This document shows, piece after piece, positions 8,496 through 16,811 of a stretch of 41,402 nucleotides of DNA. A program made the position numbers and the translations under genes. The stretch's first letter is position 1, and every line of letters starts with the position of its first letter. The notes beneath the pieces are model-generated. The model saw only the letters and a list, made by a program, of their open reading frames with translations. It ran no database searches and was not told the origin of the DNA. Source of the DNA: Actinomycetes bacterium (GTDB lineage Bacteria > Actinomycetota > Actinomycetes > Propionibacteriales > Propionibacteriaceae); NCBI GenBank assembly GCA_023419175.1, contig JAEZYG010000005.1:1-41402 (forward strand), read 5' to 3'.

Positions 8496-9880
8496 CCTCT
8501 CACCCCCACAGAGTCGATCTGCTGGGTGAGATCTGCGGAAAGATCACCATGGATTGATAGATCCTCAGCCTCTAGAGGGGATCGAGCCTGATGGCTAATC
8601 TGCATGAGCAAGGCGATGACGATCCAGTTAGCGATCAGTGACGATCCTCCTTGGGAAACGAAAGGGGTGGTCAATCCCGTGAGAGGAAGTAGACGGGTCA
8701 CTCCGCCGATGATGGCAAAAACTTGTAAAGCGATTACGAAACTCAAACCTGAGGCTAAGAGTTTCCCGAATGTGTCGCGGCAAACTAGGGCGCAGCTCAA
8801 TCCTCGCATGACGATGAGTAGATAGATCAAGACTAAGGCGATCAAGGTGACCGTGCCCAATTCCTCGACGATGGCAGCCGAGATGAAATCCGAACTCGCC
8901 ACAGGTGTCAGCCCCGGACGACCCTGCCCCCAGCCTCGTCCAAAAAGACCGCCCCATGCCATACCGTAATGAGCTGTGATGATCTGATAATTGCTCTCAT
9001 AATCTGAGAAGGGGTGAAGCCATGATGAGATACGCCTTTTCACATGGGGAGCAACCGTTTCAACCATAGCGGCAGCGAGTATGAAAAGCCCTAAAGCGAT
9101 CGCTGGCCAGCGGATTTGATTGGTCGCTACATAGAGCATCATGACAAAAAGGCCGAAGAAGAGCAGAGATGTTCCCAGATCGTTTTGAAAGACGAGCACC
9201 ATTAAAGCGGCACACCACATGATGAGGATGGGAACGAGATCGCGCAGACGAGGAAGGTGAACCCCTGCGATACGTCTGCCGGCTAGTTGCAAGAGTTCAC
9301 GGTTCTCAGTGAGATAGGAGGCAAAGGCTAAGGAGAGAATAATCTTGGCCACTTCTGCTGGCTGGAAGGAATATCCTGCAATCTGAATCCAGATCTGAGA
9401 GCCGTTCGCCCCATTATTAGGAGAAGCCAAGCCCGGAATCATCGGAAGCAGCAACAAGATCATGCCGACGATGAACAGCAGATAGGACAATCCCTGGAGA
9501 CGGCGATAGTCGCGTATCCAAATCGACAAAGCTGCGAAGATCGCAACCCCTAATAGCGTCCAGATCATCTGATTGGTTGCCGCAGAGGTGAGAGGCTCAT
9601 TGCCTAAGTCGAGACGGTGAATCATCGCCAAACCCACTCCATTGAGCAGGAGAACACAGGGAACGATGATCGGATCGGCATAGGGAAGTGTGAAGCTGAC
9701 GATGAAATGAACGCCCAGACATAGTAACGCCCAAATGGCGCCGATCGCCCATGCTGAGGGAGGAATGAGACCGTCTCGATTGAGGTGGATCAGCAGATAG
9801 GATCCCACGCCGATGACCCATGCGATCGCGCAGAGAAATAATTCGATTCCCCGACGCTTACGGTAGGTATGAGAACTCAT
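8492..9880 (-). CDS. rodA: SEDS-family peptidoglycan glycosyltransferase RodA/FtsW
   Basis: This is a 462-residue protein with about ten membrane helices. Family features include the helix start FQPAEVAKI, the long extracellular loop with the HYGMAWGGLFGRGWGQGRP segment, the catalytic-type Asp in SDFISAAIVEELG, and the C-terminal GLTTPFVSQGGSSLIANW. SEDS proteins polymerise lipid II into glycan strands together with a class B PBP, here the overlapping pbpA. I place the start at the ATG at 9880, because it overlaps the pstP stop as ATGA and has GGAGG 8 bases upstream. Upstream in-frame starts would run deep into pstP. Confidence 0.94.
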   Translation of the reverse strand: MSSHTYRKRRGIELFLCAIAWVIGVGSYLLIHLNRDGLIPPSAWAIGAIWALLCLGVHFIVSFTLPYADPIIVPCVLLLNGVGLAMIHRLDLGNEPLTSAATNQMIWTLLGVAIFAALSIWIRDYRRLQGLSYLLFIVGMILLLLPMIPGLASPNNGANGSQIWIQIAGYSFQPAEVAKIILSLAFASYLTENRELLQLAGRRIAGVHLPRLRDLVPILIMWCAALMVLVFQNDLGTSLLFFGLFVMMLYVATNQIRWPAIALGLFILAAAMVETVAPHVKRRISSWLHPFSDYESNYQIITAHYGMAWGGLFGRGWGQGRPGLTPVASSDFISAAIVEELGTVTLIALVLIYLLIVMRGLSCALVCRDTFGKLLASGLSFVIALQVFAIIGGVTRLLPLTGLTTPFVSQGGSSLIANWIVIALLMQISHQARSPLEAEDLSIHGDLSADLTQQIDSVGVRG

Positions 9881-11250
9881 CCGCATTCCTCCAAATCTGG
9901 ACGCATCGATGCCGATGGGCTTACTGAAGCAGATGATGTGGAGGGACGAGGAGTTGGTGAAATTGACGTATTTGATGCAGAGGAAGACGGGGATGCGGAG
10001 GGGTGAGAGGTGGACTTTGAGGCTCTCTTGGCGGCACATTTATGTGCAAGAGAGTCGAGATAGTCCAAAGTGTTCAACGCATCTTCACGTGAGGCGTAGC
10101 GCAATTGGCGATTCTTCACCCTCTCGGCATAGTAAGGGGGGAGGTTGTCCACTTCGATGGTGCTCTGCCGATCTAGATGGGAAAGATCTTTACCAAAGAT
10201 ATTTTCAGGAATTCCTTGATAGATGTTGACAGTTTGTTCATTGCTACCGATGAAATACTGTCCGAGTAGATAATGGCGAGCAGCTAATGCTCCCAAAGAT
10301 AGTGAGATGATGAGGATGCAGATCGCTACCGTGATGGGAATGATCTTACCTATCAAGCTGCGATGTCGAGAAGAGGGGATATCGTCAGGTGATCGCAGAG
10401 CCGGTACGGGTGTACGGCGGGCGCGTCCATGAGTGGAAGTTACCTCGCTCAGATCGGGGATTGCCATATGGCGAACCGCTCCAACTGTTTGAGGTAGACG
10501 AGGTGAGACTGTATCTGAGTGAACGACATCGGCGACGATCACGGTGATATTGTCATTGCCCCCAGCTCGGTGGGCAGCGGCGATGAGAGCATCGGGAAGC
10601 TCATCGAGACTGTGATTTTCCAACAGAGTAGCTAGATCTGTGTCGTCTACCAATCCGCATAGACCATCCGAGCACAACAGCAGACGATCCCCATCTTCAA
10701 CATCAAGAAGGGAAAAATCGGGATGGTGAACCTGTTGACCGTTGAGAACTCTCAATAGGAGAGAGCGGTGGGGGTGATGAGCGGCCTCTTCAGCAGTGAT
10801 TTTTCCTTCGTCCACAAGGGATTGCACCCAGGAATGGTCGTGGGTAAGGCGTTCCAGAGTGCCGTTGCGTAGACGGTAGGCCCGCGAATCTCCGATATGG
10901 GCACAGCCGATCTGATCGTCTGCGAACATGATGACGGTAGCGGTCGTTCCCATACCGTCATATGCCTTGTCATAGGCGATTAGACGGTCGAGAGTGGCAT
11001 TGGTCTCAATGAGGCATCGCCCTAAAGCGGCAGTCATCTCGTCGCCTGTTAAACGACTATCCTCGCGATTATGGGTATCCAGAGCGGCTAAAGCATCGAT
11101 AGCGACACTGCTTGCCATATCGCCAGCAGCCGCTCCACCCATACCGTCAGCAACGGCTAAAAGGGTGGCAGAGGCATAGCCTGAGTCCTGATTGGATGAG
11201 CGGACAAGCCCAATATCTGAGGCGATACGCCAGTCAAGAGTGAGACTCAT
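9877..11250 (-). CDS. pstP: PP2C-family Ser/Thr protein phosphatase PstP
   Basis: The cytoplasmic PPM/PP2C domain covers about residues 1-240, with metal-binding and catalytic motifs RSSNQDS, VADGMGG, GDSRAYRL, LLLCSDGL and GNDNITVIV. One membrane helix follows at about residues 305-330 (KIIPITVAICILIISLSLG). After it is an extracytoplasmic segment of about 125 residues ending in a Ser/Pro-rich tail. PstP dephosphorylates the PASTA kinases and their targets, so it is the off switch of the pathway encoded here. The ATG at 11250 shares a base with the fhaB stop (TGATG) and follows AGGAG; a TTG one codon upstream is less well placed. The stop overlaps rodA. Confidence 0.94.
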   Translation of the reverse strand: MSLTLDWRIASDIGLVRSSNQDSGYASATLLAVADGMGGAAAGDMASSVAIDALAALDTHNREDSRLTGDEMTAALGRCLIETNATLDRLIAYDKAYDGMGTTATVIMFADDQIGCAHIGDSRAYRLRNGTLERLTHDHSWVQSLVDEGKITAEEAAHHPHRSLLLRVLNGQQVHHPDFSLLDVEDGDRLLLCSDGLCGLVDDTDLATLLENHSLDELPDALIAAAHRAGGNDNITVIVADVVHSDTVSPRLPQTVGAVRHMAIPDLSEVTSTHGRARRTPVPALRSPDDIPSSRHRSLIGKIIPITVAICILIISLSLGALAARHYLLGQYFIGSNEQTVNIYQGIPENIFGKDLSHLDRQSTIEVDNLPPYYAERVKNRQLRYASREDALNTLDYLDSLAHKCAAKRASKSTSHPSASPSSSASNTSISPTPRPSTSSASVSPSASMRPDLEECG

Positions 11251-11708
11251 CAAACTCCTAACTGGAGTTGAGAACGTCCGATGCGCACGATGTCCTCACT
11301 ACCGATACGGGTGGGCTGATCGATCTTATATCCATTGACGTAGGTACCGTTGGTTGATTGAAGATCTTCAACCACATAGCTTTCCTCGTCTACCCAGATG
11401 CGCGCGTGAGTGGACGAAGCATAGTCGTCAGCTATATCCAGATCGCAATTGGCAGAGCGACCGATGACGATTTCCTCATCGCCTCGAGGCAAAGGAGCGC
11501 ATAGACCCTCCGCTTTCCCGGTGATGACATAGATATGTGAAGGAGTATTCGTCTTCCCTTTGGTTTTCGATTTCTTGATCTTAGGGGAGGGCTGTTCGCT
11601 ATCGGAGATCCTAAGATCGGTGCGCACGACATTGGCAACGAAGGCGATGAACAGCCAGATCGCAGCTAAGAAGACGACCTTAAGGACAATGAGAATTGCT
11701 GAGCTCAT
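11250..11708 (-). CDS. fhaB: FHA-domain membrane protein FhaB (FipA)
   Basis: This is a 152-residue protein with an N-terminal membrane helix (about 4-28), a basic linker, and a C-terminal forkhead-associated domain. The FHA signature residues are visible: IVIGRSANCDLDI, then ASSTHARIW, and LQSTNGTYVNG. FHA domains bind phosphothreonine, so FhaB reads marks made by PknB and recruits division proteins. The stop of fhaA and start of fhaB form TGATG. The ribosome binding site is weak (GGGG), consistent with coupling to fhaA translation. An upstream GTG at 11711 would add one residue. Confidence 0.92.
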   Translation of the reverse strand: MSSAILIVLKVVFLAAIWLFIAFVANVVRTDLRISDSEQPSPKIKKSKTKGKTNTPSHIYVITGKAEGLCAPLPRGDEEIVIGRSANCDLDIADDYASSTHARIWVDEESYVVEDLQSTNGTYVNGYKIDQPTRIGSEDIVRIGRSQLQLGV

Positions 11709-12418
11709 CACGACCCCGCAGGTGAGTGAATGAGCATTCTGGTCGAGCCGATCTCGATGCGCGTGCCGTCATCAACCTCGCAACTTTCAACCTTGTGCCC
11801 GTTGACGATAAGCCCGTTAGTTGAGCCCAGATCTTGAATCGTCACGACGATTTTGCCGTCATCGTCACGTTCGACGATCAGCTGGGCATGTCTGCGCGAG
11901 ATACCTGGATCGTTGATGCGCAGATCGGCTTCAGATCCTCGTCCGATAGTGAAACCTGGTGGGACGAGAGGGTGGCGTATCCCGTTGACTTCTAAGACAA
12001 GAGGAGATTTTTTGATCTGGGTAGATGCGGATGAAGGGGTGTCCACATGGGCGATGGATTCGCTCTCAATGCGGAAGCGTCCCACGGTCAATTTCTCATC
12101 GTAGGCATAGTCGATGCGGATGGGGCCGTTGAAGATATAGTTCCGCTCCGCTGCATGTCGCCTCAGCTCGGGGACGATGTCATCATTGATCGTACGCGCC
12201 ATCGGCGCAAGCTCATCGTAGTCGTGAGCCGACAGATAGACGGTGAAATTATTCGGGACGAGGCGTTTGACGCGGTTGAGCACTTTCGCTTGAGCATCGA
12301 GTTCTTTGCTCAGACGGGTAGCGATTTCGATGGGTTGGACATCGCTGCGGAAAGCGCGCGCAAAAACGGTATTGACGGCATTTTCCAGTGTGCGTTCGAT
12401 GCTATGCAGCCAGCTCAT
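11708..12418 (-). CDS. fhaA: FHA-domain protein FhaA (DUF3662 and FHA)
   Basis: Residues 1-115 are the DUF3662 domain typical of FhaA (SIERTLENAVNTVFARAF, then SDVQPIEIATRLSKELD). A short linker leads to the C-terminal FHA domain with FTIGRGSEADLRI, ISRRHAQLIV and LGSTNGLIVNG. At 236 residues it is shorter than mycobacterial FhaA because the disordered central linker is reduced. FhaA binds the phosphorylated pseudokinase MviN/MurJ-type regulator and controls lipid II supply. The ATG at 12418 follows AAGGAGG and matches the family N-terminus; an upstream GTG would add nine residues. It is the first gene of the cluster, so a promoter should lie in 12419-12577. A 6-base-arm dyad is visible at 12497-12509, but I recognise no convincing -35/-10 pair. 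Confidence 0.93.
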   Translation of the reverse strand: MSWLHSIERTLENAVNTVFARAFRSDVQPIEIATRLSKELDAQAKVLNRVKRLVPNNFTVYLSAHDYDELAPMARTINDDIVPELRRHAAERNYIFNGPIRIDYAYDEKLTVGRFRIESESIAHVDTPSSASTQIKKSPLVLEVNGIRHPLVPPGFTIGRGSEADLRINDPGISRRHAQLIVERDDDGKIVVTIQDLGSTNGLIVNGHKVESCEVDDGTRIEIGSTRMLIHSPAGS

Positions 12419-12577
12419 CGTCCTCCTTCCGCTGTATTCGTCCACAGGAAATTAAAGCGTTTAGGGCGCCCATCGCACTACCACAGAAGGCAATGTGACT
12501 TTTAAAGTCTAGTTCATGAAAGAAGATAGGGCAGATGATAGGTGCCTCATATCGTCATATCGATAGATAAAAGGGGA

Positions 12578-12614
12578 TGTGGATCGCGCTATTAGGGGGG
12601 GTGCGCGATCCACA
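12578..12614 (-). terminator. Terminator after the thioredoxin gene
   Basis: Perfect 12-base inverted repeat (12578-12589 and 12603-12614) with a 13-base loop, about 70 bases past the trxA stop. On the minus strand the stem is followed by CCCCTTTTATC, a fair intrinsic terminator tail. Confidence 0.65.
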
Positions 12615-12683
12615 GGACGCATTGATGACTTTAATATCAGGTGCTTTCGTCGCTGTCAGCGGGGTGGGTAAAAGGAGTGAAAA

Positions 12684-13055
12684 TCACTCGGCGGTAGCGT
12701 CTGCCTCGGCTGCCTTGCGACGAACTTCGTCCATATCAAGGGCTTTCACCTGGGTAATGAGATCTTCTAAAGCCGATGCAGGTAGGGCTCCTGATTGGAC
12801 GAACACGGGGAGGGAATCGCGGAAGATCATGACGGTGGGAATGGAGGTAATTCCAGCAGCTCCTGCCAGTTCTTGTTCCTTTTCCGTATTGATCTTGCCA
12901 AAGGTAATCTCGGGATGTTTGTCGCTGACCTGTTCAAAGACGGGGGCGAAGTTGCGACAAGGCATACACCATTCAGCCCAGAAATCCAGGATGACGATAT
13001 CGTTGCCTTCCAAAGTGGATGTGAGATTGTCCTGTGTGACCTCGACGGTTGCCAT
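12684..13055 (-). CDS. trxA: Thioredoxin with a WCMPC active site
   Basis: This is a 123-residue thioredoxin fold. It shows the buried Asp strand (IVILDFWAEWC), the redox motif WCMPC, the cis-proline loop TSIPTVMIF, and the C-terminal helix. The protein is cytoplasmic with no signal peptide. Thioredoxins reduce protein disulfides using thioredoxin reductase, which is not in this window. The middle residues of the motif are Met-Pro rather than the canonical Gly-Pro, which may shift redox potential or partner choice. The C-terminus carries about 15 extra charged residues. Start 13055 (ATG) follows TTAGGAG by 7 bases; an upstream TTG is less likely. It may be monocistronic. Confidence 0.9.
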   Translation of the reverse strand: MATVEVTQDNLTSTLEGNDIVILDFWAEWCMPCRNFAPVFEQVSDKHPEITFGKINTEKEQELAGAAGITSIPTVMIFRDSLPVFVQSGALPASALEDLITQVKALDMDEVRRKAAEADATAE

Positions 13056-13127
13056 CAAATGCTCCTAACGTCAAAAAGGGCGTGTGAATGTCTTAACGGT
13101 TCATAGCTCCTCGCTATTCCTCCAACG

Positions 13128-14696
13128 CTAGCCGACGATGAAAGGAACGATGGTGATTTTGATAATCATCGTTAAGGCGAAGAGGGCGACATATCCCGAT
13201 TCGACCCGTTCATCATTGCTGCGAGAGGTGGCATAGGACAAGATGGCGGGCTGTCCGATCAGGCCTGCGAAGGCTCCTACAACACGTTGAGCTGAAAGGT
13301 TGAGCAATCGTCCACCGGCCAAGAAAAGAGCTGAAGTGATCGCGACGATAATGGCGGCCGTTATGCCGACTTTAATCCCTGTCCAGGTGAACATAGAAGC
13401 TGCGAAAGCTGGCCCAGAGGAGAGCCCGACGGCGGCGAGGAAGAGTAGGAGTCCAAGCTGACGGATAGTGAGATTTGCCGCTGTAGGAAGATCCCATTGG
13501 ATAGGACCGCTGCGGTGGAGCGCCCCGAGAATCATGCCCATAATGAGCGGGCCTGCCGCCGCTCCAAAACTGAAAGAACTTCCTCCTGGTAAAGGAATGT
13601 GAACGAGTCCGATGAGGAGTCCGAGGGAAAGTCCGAGAGAGAAGCCCATGGAATCGATCTCGGAAATTTTCCTTTCAGAATCTCCGAAGAATTGAGCGCA
13701 TTCGTCCATCTTCTCACGAGGAACAACCGCCAAGACGCGGTCTCCTGGCTGGAGTGCGAGGTTATCGGCGGCCACCATATCTAAATCTCCACGTTTGACA
13801 CGGGTGATCGCTCCGCCCAGATGGTGAGGAAGATCGATTTGACCGATCGTCTTTCCGGTAAGGGTGGGATTCGAGACTAAGAATCGGCGGAAGTCCACAT
13901 CGGCGCGACTGTCGGTCAGGGTATCTACGGCTGGATGTCCGAGGGTTGAGGCGGCATTATCGATGCACTGTTCGGGGCCGACTAGGAGGATGACATCGCC
14001 TTCTTTCAGCTCTTCATCGGGATGTATAACGCGGGTGGTGCGGTCGCGTCGTAGATAGCTGGCTTTGATCTCTTGTTCTTCCCATCCAGGAATATCATTG
14101 AGATACATCGGACGATCGACGACGACACTTAAGGTTTTTAATCCGGAACCGGCAAGGGAAGGGGAATCTTTCGTGCCAGGCCAATGGCGGACGATGGTGG
14201 CGGCAACGACCATGATCGCCAAGATCACACCCACTGGATAGGCGAGGGCATAACCGACCGCTACGGCAGGATCTGAGTTGGCGGCTGTTTGAGCTGCTGC
14301 TAGAGCGGGTGTGGAGGTTAACGCTCCTGCAAAGGTTCCAGCGAGGAGAGGTCCGTCGAGGCCAATCAGAGAACCTGCGAAGATGAGCATGATGGCGACG
14401 ATGACTAAGACGACGATTGCCAAAACCATTAACGTCCATTGGTGTTTGAGATCTTTGAGGAAGGTCGATCCTGCCGCTAAACCAACGGTATAGACGAAAA
14501 GAGCTAAGCCGAGCGTTTGGATGATGGCCAGTGTCGATCCGATATCGCCATGAAGACAGCCGATCGCTAAACCGGCGAAGAGAGCTCCAGCGGCGCCGAA
14601 ACGCAGTGGGCCAAATCGGATCTGCCCGATTCCAGCACCGATGACCAAGACGATCATGACCGCCAATAAAGGGTTGTGGATGAGGATATCGATCAT
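13128..14696 (-). CDS. AspT/YidE/YbjL-family transporter with two RCK_C (TrkA-C) domains
   Basis: This is a 522-residue protein with two halves of five or six membrane helices around a central soluble region. That region holds two TrkA-C-like domains (about 185-260 and 270-350, e.g. EELKEGDVILLVG and LQPGDRVLAVVP). The repeated membrane motif is visible as AGTFAGALTSTPALAAA in the N half and VVGAFAGLIGQPAILSYA in the C half. This is the aspartate:alanine exchanger superfamily (TC 2.A.81). Characterised members exchange Asp/Ala or succinate, but most are of unknown substrate, so I do not name one. It is flanked by trxA downstream and divergent nagB upstream. The ATG at 14696 has only a weak AGAAAG upstream. 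Confidence 0.85.
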   Translation of the reverse strand: MIDILIHNPLLAVMIVLVIGAGIGQIRFGPLRFGAAGALFAGLAIGCLHGDIGSTLAIIQTLGLALFVYTVGLAAGSTFLKDLKHQWTLMVLAIVVLVIVAIMLIFAGSLIGLDGPLLAGTFAGALTSTPALAAAQTAANSDPAVAVGYALAYPVGVILAIMVVAATIVRHWPGTKDSPSLAGSGLKTLSVVVDRPMYLNDIPGWEEQEIKASYLRRDRTTRVIHPDEELKEGDVILLVGPEQCIDNAASTLGHPAVDTLTDSRADVDFRRFLVSNPTLTGKTIGQIDLPHHLGGAITRVKRGDLDMVAADNLALQPGDRVLAVVPREKMDECAQFFGDSERKISEIDSMGFSLGLSLGLLIGLVHIPLPGGSSFSFGAAAGPLIMGMILGALHRSGPIQWDLPTAANLTIRQLGLLLFLAAVGLSSGPAFAASMFTWTGIKVGITAAIIVAITSALFLAGGRLLNLSAQRVVGAFAGLIGQPAILSYATSRSNDERVESGYVALFALTMIIKITIVPFIVG

Positions 14697-14840
14697 CGTT
14701 TCTTTCTCTCGTCCGAATAGGTCGCACGGCGTGATATGCCATGAGCTGCCTCATCGAGGGTAAACCTTGGAAAGAGTGAGAGGAAATCTTGTGCGCAAAT
14801 CCAAGTTGATATCGCCGAGAGCTGATTTATCTAGGGGACG

Positions 14841-14868
14841 GTGACACGAGAGAAATCTGTATTAAATT
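14841..14868 (+). promoter_or_regulatory. Possible nagB promoter
   Basis: GTGACA (14841-14846) and TAAATT (14863-14868) are separated by 16 bases and lie 39 bases ahead of the nagB start, in an AT-rich patch. Each hexamer matches consensus only partly, so this is a weak prediction. Confidence 0.3.
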
Positions 14869-14906
14869 ATCCGATGTCAGATCTTTTCTAATGTGGAGGA
14901 GTGATC

Positions 14907-15683
14907 GTGGAGGTCATCGTCTGCTCAGATGCCCAGCAGGTCGCCGCAGTAGCTGCTGAATGTGTGGGACGTGTTATCGATAGAGTCGGATCGAAAGTCG
15001 TGCTCGGTGTAGCCACAGGCTCATCACCTCTAGGTCTTTACCAGGAATTGCAGGCGATGGTTCGATCAGGGCGTTTCGATCTATCCGAGGCATCGGCTTT
15101 CGCTTTGGACGAATATATCGGTCTGCCCCAAGGACATCCGGAAAGCTATGCCGAAACTATCCGTCGTACCGTTACCGAACCTCTCGGTATGAGGGAAGAA
15201 AACGTCCACGTGCCCAATGGCTTTGCTGAGGATATTGATGCCGCCGCTGACCAATACGAGCAGGCAATCGCTCAAGCCGGTGGGGTGGACGTCCAGATTC
15301 TCGGCGTGGGAAGCAACGGACATATCGGTTTTAACGAACCTCTATCCTCACTGACCTGCCGTACCCATATGGTCGAACTCGCTCACCGTACCCGCCAAGA
15401 CAATGCGCGATTCTTCGACGGCGATATCGACAAAGTTCCAGGCTATGCCCTCACTCAAGGATTGGGGACGATCACCGATGCTCGCTCAGCTGTATTGATC
15501 GCCAGTGGATCGAATAAGGCAGATGCCATCGCCGCCTTGGTGGAAGGACCTGTAAGCGCGATGATGCCAGCCTCGATTTTGCAGATGCATCGCGATGCCA
15601 CCATCGTCGTGGACGAACAGGCCGCCTCCAAATTGCGCGGTATCGAACAGTACCGTAAGAATGCGCAACGCTATCTAGGCTGA
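14907..15683 (+). CDS. nagB: Glucosamine-6-phosphate deaminase
   Basis: This is a 258-residue protein with family motifs GVATGSSPLGLYQEL (phosphate-binding loop), SAFALDEYIGL (catalytic Asp), ILGVGSNGHIGFNEP (active-site His loop) and the lid-closing region near SSLTCRTHMV. It converts glucosamine-6-phosphate to fructose-6-phosphate and ammonia, feeding amino sugars to glycolysis. GTG at 14907 is preferred because GGAGGA lies 6 bases upstream and the protein then begins MEVIVC as in relatives; GTG at 14901 is too close to that site. No nagA or transporter is adjacent. It is followed by two hairpins (15697-15717 and 15735-15760). Confidence 0.95.
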   Translation: MEVIVCSDAQQVAAVAAECVGRVIDRVGSKVVLGVATGSSPLGLYQELQAMVRSGRFDLSEASAFALDEYIGLPQGHPESYAETIRRTVTEPLGMREENVHVPNGFAEDIDAAADQYEQAIAQAGGVDVQILGVGSNGHIGFNEPLSSLTCRTHMVELAHRTRQDNARFFDGDIDKVPGYALTQGLGTITDARSAVLIASGSNKADAIAALVEGPVSAMMPASILQMHRDATIVVDEQAASKLRGIEQYRKNAQRYLG

Positions 15684-15696
15684 GAAATTCCTAGCG

Positions 15697-15760
15697 GCAG
15701 ACGTACAGGGCGTCTGCGGCGTCTCATATCAATAGGGTGCGATAATCCTACATCGCACCC
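15697..15760 (+). terminator. Tandem hairpins after nagB
   Basis: The first stem is 15697-15703 with 15711-15717 (7 pairs, 7-base loop). The second is 15735-15743 with 15752-15760 (9 perfect pairs, 8-base loop), followed by TCTATCTGGTT. The second is the better terminator, although its T run is poor. Confidence 0.55.
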
Positions 15761-15770
15761 TCTATCTGGT

Positions 15771-15776
15771 TATGCT
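15771..15776 (+). promoter_or_regulatory. Putative -10 element for a leaderless transcript
   Basis: TATGCT fits the actinobacterial TANNNT -10 pattern and ends six bases before the ATG at 15783. Transcription would then start at the A of the start codon. There is no Shine-Dalgarno sequence before this gene and no clear -35 box. Confidence 0.45.
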
Positions 15777-15782
15777 TCATCT

Positions 15783-16811
15783 ATGGTGCAACTGTCGGTT
15801 TTGGATCTTGTCCCCGTCCGTATCGGACAGTCCAGCACGCAGGCTTTGGCGGCATCTATCGCTCTCGCCCAGGTAGCTGACAAGGCAGGATATACCCGTT
15901 ATTGGGTAGGTGAACATCACAATCTTCCCCATATCGCAGCCACCAGCCCCGCCGCTTTCGTTCCCATCATCGCCTCTGCGACCGAACAGATCATCGTCGG
16001 TTCGGGAGGGGTTATGTTGCCCAACCATTCTCCTCTATCCGTTGCAGAGCAATTCGCCTTGATTGAAGCGGTATTTCCCGGACGCATCGATCTGGGTATC
16101 GGACGTGCTCCTGGTGGCGATCACCATACATCCTTTCTTTTGAGAGGGTCGAGAGCGGATGAAGGCGTTGAGAATTTTCCTCAGTGGATCGATCAGGTGA
16201 TCGCCATGATGAATCCTGAAGGGTGGCAGATTCCGAAAGTTTGTGTGAAAGCCACACCTCAAGCCTGTTCGGCTCCAGTAGTGTGGCTTTTAGGGTCATC
16301 GGATTATTCAGCGCGTATCGCCGCCTTGAAAGGACTTCCCTTCGCCTTTGCTCATCATTTCACCGGACGAGGTGCAGCCGAGGCTCTTCAGATCTATCGC
16401 TCTTTGTGGAATGGGGATCATGCGGTGGCATTCGATCGTCCACGAGATTTCATCACCGTCAATGTGGTGGTGGGAGGTGACGATGAGGAAGCCAAACGCC
16501 TTGCTCGTCCCTATCAGATCGTCAGCTATTCCATGAGGACCAAACGGATGAAAAATCCCCTCCTCAGCGTCGAAGAAGCGCAGAATTATCCTGCCGATCC
16601 AGATGAATTGGAGGCTCTATCGTCCGCATGGCTGATCGGTGGAGTGGAAAAGGTCGCCGAAGAGATCTTTGAATTAGCCGATCGGTATAGTCTCAGCGAG
16701 GTGATGATCCATCCGGTTGCTGGAGCCTATGCGGATGAGAGCTATGGACATATAGCTGCCCGTGAAAATACCCTCACCCAGCTCGCTCAGGTGGTGGCAT
16801 CCACCGACTAG
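15783..16811 (+). CDS. Luciferase-like flavin monooxygenase (MsnO8-type LLM class)
   Basis: This is a 342-residue TIM-barrel protein of the bacterial luciferase-like superfamily. The N-terminus LSVLDLVPVRIGQSS, the segment YWVGEHHNLPHIAATSPA, the phosphate-binding SGGVMLPNHSPLSVAEQF and FPGRIDLGIGRAPG are close to the MsnO8/YhbW subgroup. Such enzymes use reduced FMN and O2 on substrates that are mostly unknown. It has no membrane segment or signal peptide. No ribosome binding site precedes the ATG, and a -10-like TATGCT ends six bases upstream, suggesting a leaderless mRNA. Its stop codon overlaps that of the convergent acyl-CoA synthetase in the sequence CTAG, so no terminator can separate them. 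Confidence 0.88.
   Translation: MVQLSVLDLVPVRIGQSSTQALAASIALAQVADKAGYTRYWVGEHHNLPHIAATSPAAFVPIIASATEQIIVGSGGVMLPNHSPLSVAEQFALIEAVFPGRIDLGIGRAPGGDHHTSFLLRGSRADEGVENFPQWIDQVIAMMNPEGWQIPKVCVKATPQACSAPVVWLLGSSDYSARIAALKGLPFAFAHHFTGRGAAEALQIYRSLWNGDHAVAFDRPRDFITVNVVVGGDDEEAKRLARPYQIVSYSMRTKRMKNPLLSVEEAQNYPADPDELEALSSAWLIGGVEKVAEEIFELADRYSLSEVMIHPVAGAYADESYGHIAARENTLTQLAQVVASTD

Noticed and set aside
9881..10039. Long upstream extension of rodA.
   Set aside because: It lies wholly inside pstP. The ATG at 9880 has GGAGG at good spacing and gives the usual RodA N-terminus.
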